Assembly (NCBI RefSeq): GCF_004570325.1
Contig: NZ_SPQO01000015.1
Coordinates: 57,728 to 121,727, forward strand
DNA: 64,000 bases
Source: Mycobacterium sp. PS03-16
GTDB taxonomy: Bacteria; Actinomycetota; Actinomycetes; Mycobacteriales; Mycobacteriaceae
Direction of reading: 5' to 3'
Shown: positions 18,907 to 30,513 of the stretch, one piece after another
How positions within the stretch are numbered: position 1 is the stretch's first letter
Layout of the letters: every line of letters begins with the position of its first letter
Notes under the pieces: generated by a model
Seen by the model: the letters and a program-made list of their open reading frames with translations, nothing else
Told to the model about the DNA's origin: nothing
Database searches by the model: none
Made by a program: the position numbers and the translations under genes

Positions 18907-21054
18907 CTAGCCGAGGATCTCGGCCATCGCCGGGGTCAGCCACTGCGCGTACTCCCCGGTGATGTGGTTGTCGTCGCGGTAGACCAGGAGGCCGCCGACG
19001 ATCACAGGGCAGCGCTGCGCCGTGCAGAACAGCTCGCCCAGGTCGGCGTAGCGGCCACCGGCTCCATGCACCGCGGCCGCCTCGGCGGCGATTCCGTTGG
19101 CGTGCAGCGCGATTCCCCGGTCGGGTGAACAGGCCACGACATCGTCCATGTGGTCCGATACGCATGACGGCACCGTCGACTGCGGATCCGGCACCGGCCC
19201 GAGCACCAGCACGTCCGCGCCGGTGGACCGCAGCCGCGACACCAGCCGGCCCAGCCCGTCGAGCCACGCCGAATCGTAGGTGGCGAAGCCGAAGTCGGCG
19301 CCGTAGCGGCGGGACATGTCGACCACGATCCGTTGGGGCCGTTCCGCGTCCAGCCGCGCCAGCACGTCACCGCGCCACTGCACGCATTCGCTGTACGTCC
19401 TGCCCAGGTACGGGCTCGTGATCGGCAGGTCCATCAGCGGGCAGGTCACCTTGCTCATCGTGGTCAACCGCCAGCCGCGCTGCGCCGCGACCGATTCGAG
19501 GGCGGGTTGCCACATCGCGGCATGGGAGTCGCCGACCAGCGCCACACCGGCGCCGGCCGCGCTGTCGCCCGACACGCAGTCGGGCTGGTCGACGTCGCGC
19601 CAGCTCAGGACGCACCCGTTGACGAACACCTCCGGTTTGGGCACCGCGCCCAGTGGCGGCGACAGATCGGCCGGCACCGCACGCATCTCGGCCGAAGCCG
19701 CCACCGCTGCCTGCACCTGGGTGCGGGCGGTCACCGGCACGGGAGTGGCAGGCCCGGCGGGCGACGGGGCACCGGCCGTGGGGACGGCCGGGGCGGTCAA
19801 CGCCGCGGGCAGCGGCGAGGGGGCGTCGCCGACCGGGACGGGACGCAGCGCGAGCAGCACGATCGCCGAGCACACCGCCATCGCGGTCGCGACGCCGCCG
19901 GCCGCGAGGCTGCGGACGGTCGATCCCCGCAGGGCGTCGGCGAACCGCGCGGGATTCTCCACCAGATGCAGTGTCAGGATGGCCAGTCCGAGTGAGATGG
20001 CCACCAGCGCCAGGCGGCTGGCCAACCCCGGCTGCGCACCCAGCAGCGTCGGGGCGAGGATGAGCACCGGCCAGTGCCACAGATACCACGAGTAGGACAC
20101 CCGTCCGATCGCCCGGAACGCCCGCTTCGACAGCAGCCGTCCCGCACCGAGATTCGGCGTCGCGCAGCCGGCCACGATCACCAGCACGGTACCGGCGACC
20201 GGTAGCAGTGCGGCGGTGCCGGGGAACGGTGTGGCGGGGCCGATCCGCGTGCACGCCACCACGATCAGTGCGAGGCCGCACCAGCCGACGAGTGCGGCCG
20301 CCACCGGTGGCAGCCGCCGCCACCACGCGACGCTGAGCGCCAGCAGCCCCCCGGCCGCGAGCTCCCATGCCCGCGACGGCAACGAGAAGAACGCCCACGA
20401 CGGCCACTGATCTGTCCACGACACCGACACCGCGAACGAGGCCGCGGCCACCGCGGCCAGCACGGCCGCGTAGGGCAGCGGTGACCGGGCCACCGGCGCA
20501 CCGAACCGGCGACGCAGCACCCACGCCGTCGCGATGATCAGCGCCGGCCACACCAGATAGAACTGCTCTTCCACGCCGAGCGACCAATAGTGCTGCAGGG
20601 GTGAGGGTTCGGTGACGGATAGGTAATCGGTGCCCTGGATCGCGAAGCGGACGTTGCCGGCGTACAGCGCGCCGGCAATCGCGTCGCCGAGCACGCTGCG
20701 GGCCTGCAGCGGTGGCAGCAGCAGCGCAGCGCCGACGGCGGTGACGGTCAGCACCAGCGCGGCGGCGGGCAGCAACCGGCGGGCCCGCGCGGCGTAGAAG
20801 GCGCCGAGTCGGACGCCGCCGCGGGACGCCACCTCGCGCCACAGCAGCCCGGTGATCAGGAATCCGGAGACGACGAAGAACACGTCGACACCGACGAATC
20901 CGCCCCCGACACCCGGCATACCGGCGTGGTAGAGCACGACGGCCAGTACCGCCACCGCGCGCAGACCCTCGATGTCGGTGCGGAATGCGCCACGGCGCGC
21001 CGCCGCGGACGGGCCGCGCCGGACCGGTGAGGGAGACTTCGTCACTTCAGTCAC
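18907..21054 (-). CDS. Acyltransferase-3 / SGNH-hydrolase fusion membrane protein (OafA-like)
   Basis: This protein of about 715 residues has an N-terminal acyltransferase-3 domain with about ten membrane segments, beginning with the signature RTDIEGLRAVAVLAVVLYHAG. A Pro/Ala linker (about 410-470) leads to a C-terminal SGNH domain with VALVGDSHAAMW (catalytic Ser near 508) and a DDNHITGEYA block near the end holding the Asp-His pair. Such proteins O-acetylate cell-wall or exported glycans; M. tuberculosis has relatives such as Rv0111. The start could be GTG 21054 or GTG 21063; neither has a strong ribosome site, but both precede the family N-terminus. Confidence 0.88.
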   Translation of the reverse strand: MTEVTKSPSPVRRGPSAAARRGAFRTDIEGLRAVAVLAVVLYHAGMPGVGGGFVGVDVFFVVSGFLITGLLWREVASRGGVRLGAFYAARARRLLPAAALVLTVTAVGAALLLPPLQARSVLGDAIAGALYAGNVRFAIQGTDYLSVTEPSPLQHYWSLGVEEQFYLVWPALIIATAWVLRRRFGAPVARSPLPYAAVLAAVAAASFAVSVSWTDQWPSWAFFSLPSRAWELAAGGLLALSVAWWRRLPPVAAALVGWCGLALIVVACTRIGPATPFPGTAALLPVAGTVLVIVAGCATPNLGAGRLLSKRAFRAIGRVSYSWYLWHWPVLILAPTLLGAQPGLASRLALVAISLGLAILTLHLVENPARFADALRGSTVRSLAAGGVATAMAVCSAIVLLALRPVPVGDAPSPLPAALTAPAVPTAGAPSPAGPATPVPVTARTQVQAAVAASAEMRAVPADLSPPLGAVPKPEVFVNGCVLSWRDVDQPDCVSGDSAAGAGVALVGDSHAAMWQPALESVAAQRGWRLTTMSKVTCPLMDLPITSPYLGRTYSECVQWRGDVLARLDAERPQRIVVDMSRRYGADFGFATYDSAWLDGLGRLVSRLRSTGADVLVLGPVPDPQSTVPSCVSDHMDDVVACSPDRGIALHANGIAAEAAAVHGAGGRYADLGELFCTAQRCPVIVGGLLVYRDDNHITGEYAQWLTPAMAEILG

Positions 21055-21104
21055 GTGAAGCACAATGGTCCCACGGTCGAGCGCGTGAACCCGGTATTGA
21101 CGCC

Positions 21105-22208
21105 CTAGCCGAACGCGAGCCAGCTGGGCAGCGCGCGCTCCCGGGAGTTGCACAGCACCTGGCGGGTATCGCAGTTGCCGCGCGGCGATCCCGCACCGCT
21201 CCACATCCCGCCGGTGTCGCGACGAAGCACGATCGCCGACGAGCCGCCGCCGTCGAGCAGGATGGCATGGTCGGCGCCCAGGCCGCGGAACAGATCCTGC
21301 ATGTTGTCGGGGGTGTAGTTGCCGCCCTGGAACACGTACAACTGGTCGGCGGCACTGCTGTACCCGATCGCGGTGCGTGCCGCGCTCGGGCCGGGGTCGT
21401 TGAGCTGTCCGGTGTTGCCCGGACCGAGCAGGCCCAACCCGGCCACCGCGACGAACCGCGTTCCGCCATCCATCAACCGCTGAATCTCCGGTGAGGCGGC
21501 GTCGTAGTCCTGCGGCCCGTCGGGCATCACGACATACGGCGCGCCCGTGACCGGGATGATCATCGTCGCCAGCGCGGTCCAGGTCTCGTCGCCGCCGGAC
21601 AGAGCCTGCTTGCCTGCGTAGGCGAGGGTCCCGGTGACCGCGGCGTTGGCCCGGCCCAGCCCGCGGGTGTTGTCCACGTAGGCGCCCAGCGGTGAACTGC
21701 ACCCGGTGTCGCGCCAGGAGCCGCCCTGCTGACCGCGGACGTCGAAGAAGTTCGCGTTCACCGCGATGGTCGGCTGACCCAGCACCTGCCACGCCTGGAG
21801 GGGGGTGAACGTCTCCGACGCCTGCCGCAGGCCCTCGCGCGTACGGGCGCGCGGATCCCGTTCGCAGCGCGCCTGATAACCCTGATGGGTGTCGACGAGC
21901 AGACGCGGCGTCAGGCGCGCCGACGCGTTCTTGATGGTCATCAGGTGTCCGCCGTTGTCCAACGTGTACTCGCGCCCGTCGGCCGCGCGGAACGGTGCGG
22001 CGAACTGGCCGCCGAAGTTGTAGACGAGGTACGAGCCCTTGGTGTTGGCGATCGCGCCGAGCAGCAGCGCCCTGGCGTCCTCGGCACGGGCCTGCGATGC
22101 GCCGAGAGTGCTCAGCACCGCGCACATCGCGTACACGGCCGCAACCGCCACGATGCGCTGCGTCACCTTTGCTGGCGCGGGCACGCCCATCCCTTCGTCA
22201 CTGGTCAC
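21105..22208 (-). CDS. Secreted phosphodiester glycosidase family protein (NAGPA domain)
   Basis: This 367-residue protein has an N-terminal hydrophobic signal ending in SQARA (about 43). The body carries the hallmarks of the phosphodiester glycosidase/NAGPA family: VNANFFDV (about 150), ARTAIGYS (about 275) and ILLDGGGSSAIVLR (about 315). Four or more cysteines late in the protein suggest disulfides outside the membrane. Family members cleave GlcNAc-phosphodiesters or act on polysaccharides; the substrate here is unknown. It is upstream of the acyltransferase on the same strand with a 50-base gap, so co-transcription is likely. Confidence 0.82.
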   Translation of the reverse strand: MTSDEGMGVPAPAKVTQRIVAVAAVYAMCAVLSTLGASQARAEDARALLLGAIANTKGSYLVYNFGGQFAAPFRAADGREYTLDNGGHLMTIKNASARLTPRLLVDTHQGYQARCERDPRARTREGLRQASETFTPLQAWQVLGQPTIAVNANFFDVRGQQGGSWRDTGCSSPLGAYVDNTRGLGRANAAVTGTLAYAGKQALSGGDETWTALATMIIPVTGAPYVVMPDGPQDYDAASPEIQRLMDGGTRFVAVAGLGLLGPGNTGQLNDPGPSAARTAIGYSSAADQLYVFQGGNYTPDNMQDLFRGLGADHAILLDGGGSSAIVLRRDTGGMWSGAGSPRGNCDTRQVLCNSRERALPSWLAFG

Positions 22209-22318
22209 CTACCCACCATTGATGGGCACATCAGTCACTCTGTCAACTTTGGTAACAGCGCTGTCTCGGCTCGGCGTCGGGCCGGTCTCCGTGAGAAAAA
22301 TCTTTCGAATCAGTGACG

Positions 22319-22342
22319 GGTTAATCGCGGCGCTGCTGGGTA
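22319..22342 (+). promoter_or_regulatory. SigF-like promoter for the small stress membrane protein
   Basis: GGTT at 22319-22322 and GGGTA at 22338-22342 are separated by 15 bases, matching the mycobacterial SigF pattern GTTT-N15-17-GGGTA except for A in place of the last T. It lies 70 bases before the ATG of a transglycosylase-associated family gene, a family often stress-induced. Confidence 0.5.
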
Positions 22343-22411
22343 ACCGGTCGGCATGCCCGCTCCGCGGGTAGTAGCTCGGGCGTGCGCGCCCCATCCACGA
22401 AGGAGCAGGAA

Positions 22412-22702
22412 ATGATCGGTACCATCCTCGGCGCGCTGATCGTCGGCTTGATCGTCGGCGCGTTGGCGCGGCTCATCATGCCGGGCAAGCAGAACATCGG
22501 CGTCATCATGACGATCGTGCTCGGCGCCCTCGGATCGTTCATCGGCAGCTGGCTGACGTACCAGGTGGGCTACAGCAACTCCAACGGCGGGTTCCAGATC
22601 ATCCCGTTCCTCGTCGGCATCATCGTCGCGATCGTGCTCATCGCGATCTACGTCGGCGTGACCGGCAAGCGGGGGTCGCGTCCCGGCACGGCTGTTCGCT
22701 GA
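22412..22702 (+). CDS. GlsB/YeaQ/YmgE family small membrane protein
   Basis: This 96-residue protein has three hydrophobic segments and the family pattern ALARLIMPGKQNIGVIMTIV followed by LGSFIGSWL. ATG 22412 is preceded by aaggagcagg; ten extra upstream codons are rejected. The family (transglycosylase-associated protein) is induced by general stress in many bacteria, but its function is unknown. A SigF-like promoter lies upstream. Confidence 0.9.
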   Translation: MIGTILGALIVGLIVGALARLIMPGKQNIGVIMTIVLGALGSFIGSWLTYQVGYSNSNGGFQIIPFLVGIIVAIVLIAIYVGVTGKRGSRPGTAVR

Positions 22703-22714
22703 CACCGAGCGCTA

Positions 22715-22749
22715 CGAGTGGGCCCGGGGCGCACGCCCCGGGCCCCTCG
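22715..22749. terminator. Bidirectional GC-rich hairpin terminator
   Basis: GGGCCCGGGGC (22720-22730) pairs perfectly with GCCCCGGGCCC (22735-22745) around a four-base loop, and flanking CGAG/CTCG extend the stem past a one-base bulge. It sits between convergent genes. There is no T run on either side, as is usual in mycobacteria. Confidence 0.75.
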
Positions 22750-22753
22750 TCTG

Positions 22754-24067
22754 TCAGCGGCCGGGTGGAGCCAGCCGGTACACCGCGTCCGCGTCGTCGT
22801 CGGTGATGTAGACCGCGCCGTCGGGGCCGGCGACCGCGTCGACCGGGCGGCCCCACCGGGAACCATCCTCGGCCTGGAAGCCCCCGACCAGTGTCTGCTG
22901 ATCGCCCAGCCCGCCGTCGCGCCACGGATAGAACGACACCTCCGGCGCCCGCGGCGGCTGCCGGTTCCACGAGCCGTGGATCCCCACCAGGGCGCCCCGC
23001 GCGTACGGTTCGGGCAGCGCTCCGTCGACGAAGCTCAGCCCCAACGGCGCCGAATGGGCACCGAAACTCTGCTCCACGGGCGGCAGTGCCGCGCAGTCCA
23101 TCTTCGAGCCGTCGGCGTTGGTCTGCACGTCGCGGATGAACGGCACATCCCCGGGTCCGCCGTCGATATTGCAGTATGGCCAGCCCAGTTCACGGCCCGG
23201 CGTCAGCCTGGCGAGCTGCTCGGGCGGATGGTCGTCGACGTAGTCGGGATCGACCTGCCCGGTCCGCGGGGTGAGCACATTGTCGCGACCGTTGACCGCC
23301 GTCCACACCGAGCCGTCCGGCGCGACCGCCAGGCCGGTGCCGTTGCGGACCCCGGTGGCGAACGGCTCGGCGGGCCCGCCGCCCGGCGGGACGCGCATGA
23401 TGGTCGCGCGCGGCGGGGTGGCGTCCCGGTCCCCGGCGGAGATGTTGCCGGTCGATCCGATCGAGAAGTACACCGCCCCATCGGGTCCCACCGCGACGCT
23501 TTTCAACGCGTGTGCGTACGCGCCTTTGAGGTCGGGGCTCTCTGCGTCGGGCAGTCCGCCGGCCACCACGCGGCGGTTGGTCGCCTCGCCGTTGACGTAG
23601 TCGTAGGCGACCACCTCGTCGCTTTCGGCGACGTAGAGCGTCTGGCCGGCGAAGGCCATCCCGTGCGGTTGGGTCAGCCCGCTCAGCAACTGGGTGGGCT
23701 GCGGGCCGGCGCCGTTCGGGGTCAGCTTGATCACCTGACCGGTCCGCGGCACAGACACCAGCAGCGCGCCGTCCGGTGTCCACCGGGCCAGCCGCGCCTC
23801 CGGGATTCTGGCCCACACCGCCATGGTCCAGCCCTGCGGCACCAGCGCCTGGCGCGGCTCGTCGAATGGGGCGGCCCCGAGGTCCTCGGGCACCTCGACG
23901 GTCACAGGGCTCAACTCGGCTGGGGCGGCCTCTCCGGCCGAGGTCGCCGGGGCCGACGCCGACCCCTGTTCCCGTGATGGCGGTGAGGCTTCCGATGAAC
24001 ATCCCGCCAGCGCCGCCGCACACAGCAGACAGGCGCCGAGTCGCTCAGGCCGCAGCCAGATTCGCAT
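22754..24067 (-). CDS. PQQ-dependent sugar dehydrogenase-like lipoprotein (sorbosone dehydrogenase family)
   Basis: This 437-residue protein has a lipobox LAGC (lipid Cys about residue 23) followed by a Ser/Pro-rich linker. The rest is a six-bladed beta-propeller of the glucose/sorbosone dehydrogenase family: TQPHGMAFAG, DLKGAYAHALKSVAVGPDGAVYFSIG type blade repeats, NGTGLAVAPDGSVW, ELGWPYCN, APLGLSFV and GIHGSWNRQPP. It probably oxidises a sugar at the cell surface using PQQ, although cofactor use is inferred. Its ATG overlaps the end of the pirin gene by 23 bases, implying one transcript. Confidence 0.87.
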   Translation of the reverse strand: MRIWLRPERLGACLLCAAALAGCSSEASPPSREQGSASAPATSAGEAAPAELSPVTVEVPEDLGAAPFDEPRQALVPQGWTMAVWARIPEARLARWTPDGALLVSVPRTGQVIKLTPNGAGPQPTQLLSGLTQPHGMAFAGQTLYVAESDEVVAYDYVNGEATNRRVVAGGLPDAESPDLKGAYAHALKSVAVGPDGAVYFSIGSTGNISAGDRDATPPRATIMRVPPGGGPAEPFATGVRNGTGLAVAPDGSVWTAVNGRDNVLTPRTGQVDPDYVDDHPPEQLARLTPGRELGWPYCNIDGGPGDVPFIRDVQTNADGSKMDCAALPPVEQSFGAHSAPLGLSFVDGALPEPYARGALVGIHGSWNRQPPRAPEVSFYPWRDGGLGDQQTLVGGFQAEDGSRWGRPVDAVAGPDGAVYITDDDADAVYRLAPPGR

Positions 24068-24815
24068 GCATCTCCCAGACCAGGATCTCCGATGGTTCGG
24101 CGGCGGTGACGCGCTGGCCGCCGGAGGCGGTGAAGCGCACGGCGTCGCCTTCGTGCAGCACGCCGGCGCCCTCCAGGGACACTTCGCCGCGCGGTACGAA
24201 CAGATGCAGATACGGCGCCTGGGGCAGCTCGATGCTCTGTCCGGGCTGCAGCCGCGCGCCGTGCAGCGCCGCATAGCGGTTGCGGATGGTGATGGCGGTC
24301 TCACCGCGGTGCTCGGGCATACCCGACGCGATCGTCACGAGGTTCCCGCGCAGCAGTTCGTCGTCGATCTCGAGCTGCTGGTAGCCGGGCGTGACACCGG
24401 ATTCGTCAGGAACCACCCACATCTGCACGAAATGCACAGGCTCGCTGTGGGTTTCGCCGCCGGTCAGCGTCCATGAGTCGTTCTTCTCCGAGTGCAGGAT
24501 GCCGCGGCCGGCCGACATGCGTTGCGCGAGTCCGGGGTAGATGACGCCCGAGTGGCCGGTGGAGTCCTGGTGGACGAGCGATCCGCGCAGCACCCAGGTG
24601 ACGATCTCCATGTCGCGGTGCGGGTGGGTGTCGAATCCCTTACCCGGCCTGACGATGTCGTCGTTGTTGACCAGCAGCAGGCCGTGGTGGGTGTTGGCCG
24701 GGTCGTAGTGGTCGGCGAAGGAGAAGGAGTGCTTGGAGTCCAGCCAGGAGATCCGCGTCTTCGCGCGGTCGTCGGCGCGGCGGATGTCGATGCGTTCGGC
24801 CGTCGATGCTGTCAT
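24045..24815 (-). CDS. Pirin family protein
   Basis: This 256-residue cupin protein has the pirin metal site: FDTHPHRDMEIVTWVLRGSL supplies two histidines, with a further His in HQDSTGHSG and the Glu in HSEKND. ATG 24815 is preceded by aaggggtgaagac. It corresponds in order to the pirin-like gene upstream of sigG in M. tuberculosis (Rv0181c, from memory). Pirins can be quercetin dioxygenases or redox-sensing co-regulators; which applies here is unknown. It is divergent from a MarR regulator that is its likely controller. Confidence 0.92.
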   Translation of the reverse strand: MTASTAERIDIRRADDRAKTRISWLDSKHSFSFADHYDPANTHHGLLLVNNDDIVRPGKGFDTHPHRDMEIVTWVLRGSLVHQDSTGHSGVIYPGLAQRMSAGRGILHSEKNDSWTLTGGETHSEPVHFVQMWVVPDESGVTPGYQQLEIDDELLRGNLVTIASGMPEHRGETAITIRNRYAALHGARLQPGQSIELPQAPYLHLFVPRGEVSLEGAGVLHEGDAVRFTASGGQRVTAAEPSEILVWEMHANLAAA

Positions 24816-24882
24816 GTCTTCACCCCTTGGTCGTGGCCAGCCTAGGTGGCCGACCTGGACACGACAACTTCGATGATGTGTC

Positions 24883-25335
24883 ATGTATTCCATGTGGCTG
24901 TCGACGGAGGAACAGCGGGTGTGGCGTGGCTACCTCGCGATGGTGGCGGAGTTGCAGACCGCGATGAACCGGCAGCTGCAGCGGGACTGCGGGCTCTCGC
25001 TGAGCGACTACGAGGTGCTGGTCGCGCTGTCCGAGCACGGACCGCGCCGGATGAACCAGCTCGGCGACGACCTGGGGTGGGAGCAGAGCCGGCTGTCGCA
25101 CCAGGTGCGGCGGATGCGCGAGCGCGGGCTGGTGACGCGCGAGGGCGTGCACGAGGACCGCCGCGGCGCCGTCGTCGCAATCACCGATGCCGGCCGGGAG
25201 GCGTTGCGCACCGCAGCACCCGGGCATGCGGCGCTGGTGCGTCGGGCCATGTTCGACGGGGTGCCCGACGCCGCCCGCACGGTGTTCGCCGACGTGATCG
25301 ACACCGTGCGGGAACGGCTGCGCGCCGAGGCGTGA
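24883..25335 (+). CDS. MarR family transcriptional regulator
   Basis: This protein of about 150 residues has a winged helix-turn-helix: LSLSDYEVLVALSEHGPR, the recognition region LGWEQSRLSHQVRRMRERGLV (about 65-87) and the wing with EDRRGAVVAITDAGR. The start may be ATG 24883 or ATG 24892. It is divergent from pirin across 67 bases. That gap holds short inverted repeats (GTCGTG near 24831 with CACGAC near 24861), so it probably controls itself and the pirin-dehydrogenase operon. Confidence 0.9.
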   Translation: MYSMWLSTEEQRVWRGYLAMVAELQTAMNRQLQRDCGLSLSDYEVLVALSEHGPRRMNQLGDDLGWEQSRLSHQVRRMRERGLVTREGVHEDRRGAVVAITDAGREALRTAAPGHAALVRRAMFDGVPDAARTVFADVIDTVRERLRAEA

Positions 25336-25336
25336 G

Positions 25337-26461
25337 CTACCAGTCGGATTCGTCGAACGTGATGACGCCGCGGATGTTCTTGCCGTCGAGCATGTCCTGG
25401 TAACCCTGATTGATGTCCTCGAGGCGGTAGGTGTTGGTCACCATCTCGTCGACCTTGAGCAGCCCGGACTTGTACAGGCCGATCAGCCGCGGGGTCTCCA
25501 CATGGCTGCTGCCGCCGCCGAAGATGTTGCCCTTCAACGTCTTCTGCAACATCGTGAACAGGAACAGGTTGAGCTTGACGTCGAAGTCCATCATCGAGCC
25601 CATGCCGGTGACGACGCAGGTGCCGGTCTTGGCGGTCAGCGTCATCGCCTCTTCGATGTACTCGCCGCGCATCTCGCCGACGGCGATGATCGTCTTCTCG
25701 GCCATGAAGCCGTGGGTGAGCTCGAGGACGGGGTTGATGGCCTCGGCCATCGAGGTGAAGACGTGGGTGGCGCCGAACTTGACCGCCTGATCGCGCTTGA
25801 ACTCGACGGGGTCGATCGCGACGACGTTGCGGGCGCCGGCGATCACCGCACCCTGCAGGGCGGACAGGCCGATGCCGCCGACGCCGACGATCACGACGGT
25901 CTCGCCGGGCTGCACCTCGGCCACGTTGGTCGCCGACCCGAAGCCGGTCGGCACCGCACACCCCATGATGGCGGCGGTCTCGAACGGGACATCGTGGTCG
26001 ATCTTGACGACCGAGTCCTTGTGCACGGTCATGTACGGCGCGAACGTGCCCAGCAGGTTCATCGGCGTGACCTCGTGGGAGCCGGCGCGCACGCGGGAGG
26101 TGCCGTCGGCGATGGCCTTGCCGCCGAGCAACAGCGCGCCCCGGTCGCACAGCGAGCGGTAACCCCGCAGGCACGGCTGGCACTCCCCGCAGGCCGGGAT
26201 GAACGCCAGCAGGACGTGGTCGCCCTCCTCGATGCCGGTCACGTTGCGGCCGACCTTGGTGACGACCCCGGCGCCCTCGTGACCGCCGAGTGCGGGCAGG
26301 CCGATGGGTGTGGCCCCGGTGGTCAGGTGGTAGTCGGAGTGGCACATGCCCGAGGCATGCATCCGGATCTGCACCTCGTCGTCGATCGGGTCGCCGACCT
26401 CGATCTCATCGACGCGGAACGGCGAGTTCAGCTCCCACAGCAGGGCGCCCTTCGTCTTCAT
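25337..26461 (-). CDS. NDMA-dependent zinc alcohol dehydrogenase
   Basis: This 374-residue medium-chain dehydrogenase has catalytic zinc ligands in GMCHSD and GHEGAGVV, a structural zinc loop with CGECQPC and a later Cys, and the Rossmann motif VGVGGIGLSALQGAV. The overall sequence is that of the Rxyl_3153-type group whose tightly bound NAD(H) is recycled by an artificial acceptor (NDMA) or, in vivo, by mycofactocin. Its M. tuberculosis relative is AdhE1 (Rv0162c). The stop lies one base from the convergent marR stop. A KstR-type operator lies just upstream of the start. Confidence 0.92.
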   Translation of the reverse strand: MKTKGALLWELNSPFRVDEIEVGDPIDDEVQIRMHASGMCHSDYHLTTGATPIGLPALGGHEGAGVVTKVGRNVTGIEEGDHVLLAFIPACGECQPCLRGYRSLCDRGALLLGGKAIADGTSRVRAGSHEVTPMNLLGTFAPYMTVHKDSVVKIDHDVPFETAAIMGCAVPTGFGSATNVAEVQPGETVVIVGVGGIGLSALQGAVIAGARNVVAIDPVEFKRDQAVKFGATHVFTSMAEAINPVLELTHGFMAEKTIIAVGEMRGEYIEEAMTLTAKTGTCVVTGMGSMMDFDVKLNLFLFTMLQKTLKGNIFGGGSSHVETPRLIGLYKSGLLKVDEMVTNTYRLEDINQGYQDMLDGKNIRGVITFDESDW

Positions 26462-26473
26462 GGTCCGCGATCA

Positions 26474-26487
26474 TAGAACACGTTGCA
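26474..26487. promoter_or_regulatory. KstR-type operator upstream of the alcohol dehydrogenase
   Basis: TAGAACACGTTGCA fits the KstR core motif TnnAACnnGTTnnA exactly on both strands. It is 12 bases upstream of the dehydrogenase start. KstR represses cholesterol and lipid catabolism genes in mycobacteria. One site without experimental support; a 14-base motif with eight fixed positions can occur by chance in a genome. Confidence 0.55.
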
Positions 26488-26574
26488 GTTCTGTGTCTCG
26501 CGCACCCGGTCACCTGCGCCGATGACGACTTTGACCCGTCGAGTGACCACCCGTGCCGCCGGAATAAGGTTCCA

Positions 26575-26618
26575 GCACGCTTATCCACAGCAATGCGTGT
26601 CATAACCCTGAAGTCGGC
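26575..26618 (+). repeat. Left copy of imperfect direct repeat flanking the DUF559 gene
   Basis: GCACGCTTATC (26575-26585), CATAACCCTGA (26601-26611) and TCGGC (26614-26618) recur in the same order and almost the same spacing at 27541-27583. The unit is about 43 bases, with 27 identical positions in three blocks. This copy lies 35 bases before the gene and includes TTATCCACA, a chance or real DnaA-box match. Confidence 0.75.
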
Positions 26619-26652
26619 GCGAATTGTCGGCCCTCGCCGCCACCGTGTGGCC

Positions 26653-27540
26653 ATGACAACCACAATCATGGGCCCGTTCCTCGGCACCGAGGCGCTGGCA
26701 GCCGGTGCGGTGACCCGCCGTCAGCTGGGCCGCCGGTACCGGGCGGTGTACCGCAACGTCTACGTGCCGGCGGGACAGGAACTCACCGCGGTGACGCGTG
26801 CCAAGGCGGCGTATCTGTGGGCCCGCCGCAACGCGACCGCCGCGGGATTGTCGGCGTCGGCGTTGCACGGGTCCCGGTGGATCGACGCGTGCGAACCCGC
26901 CGAACTGATCCGGATCGGCGATGCGGCTCCGGGCGTTCTCATCCACCGCGACCGTCTCCCCGAGGACGAGGTTTGTGAGCGCATGGGGATTCCCGCCACG
27001 ACCGCCGCACGCACCGCTTTCGACCTGGGCCGCCGACGGGGCACACTCACCGCCGCCGTCCAGCGCATCGATGCCTTGGCCAACGCGACCGGGCTGACGC
27101 GCGAGGATGTCGATCCGCTGCTCGAACGGCATCGTGGTGCGCGCGGGATCGTGGCGCTACGTCGGGCGCTCGACCTCATGGACGGCGGGGCCGAATCCCC
27201 GCCGGAGACCGCGGTGCGGTTGATGCTGATCGCTGCCGGCTTCCCGCGGCCGGAGACACAGATCGTCGTGGTCGACGCGTACGGCGCATTCGTCGGCCGC
27301 ATCGACATGGGTTATCGCGAGCACCAGGTCGGCGTCGAATACGACGGTCCGCAACATTGGGACGACCCGGGCCAGCACGCCCGGGACATCGACCGTTTGG
27401 CAGAGCTGGCGGCTCAAGGATGGGTCATCATCCGCGTCAGTCGCGACATCATGCGATACCGCCGAGTGGTCGCGCTGCGTCGCACGCGCGACGCCATGCG
27501 CGCGGCGGGCTGGCCGCACTGGGCCGAGGTCAGACTTGAC

Positions 27541-27570
<30 letters not shown>
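26653..27570 (+). CDS. DUF559 (PD-(D/E)XK-like) protein with AbiEi-like N-terminus
   Basis: This 305-residue protein starts at ATG 26653; the long upstream extension of this frame lies in the adh promoter and is rejected. The N-terminal third (LAAGAVTRRQLGRRYRAVYRNVYVP, then LSASALHGSRWI) resembles the winged helix of AbiEi-type antitoxins. The C-terminal third carries the nuclease-like DUF559 pattern GRIDMGYREHQVGVEYDGPQH with Asp and Glu-x-Asp in the places of PD-(D/E)XK catalytic residues, then GWVIIRVSRD. The family is abundant and scattered in mycobacteria with no known function. Imperfect direct repeats flank it, the right one covering its own 3' end. Confidence 0.82.
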
Positions 27571-30503
<2,933 letters not shown>

Positions 30504-30513
30504 CGTGGCGGCC

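Noticed and set aside
16262..19267. 1001-codon open frame on the minus strand
   Set aside because: It is antisense to paralogue B and reads as Arg/Gly/Val/Asp low-complexity sequence, the usual shadow of a high-GC gene; no domain or ribosome site.
26581..26589. TTATCCACA, an exact DnaA box
   Set aside because: Single copy, no cluster, no AT-rich unwinding region and no dnaA or dnaN nearby; explained as part of the direct repeat.
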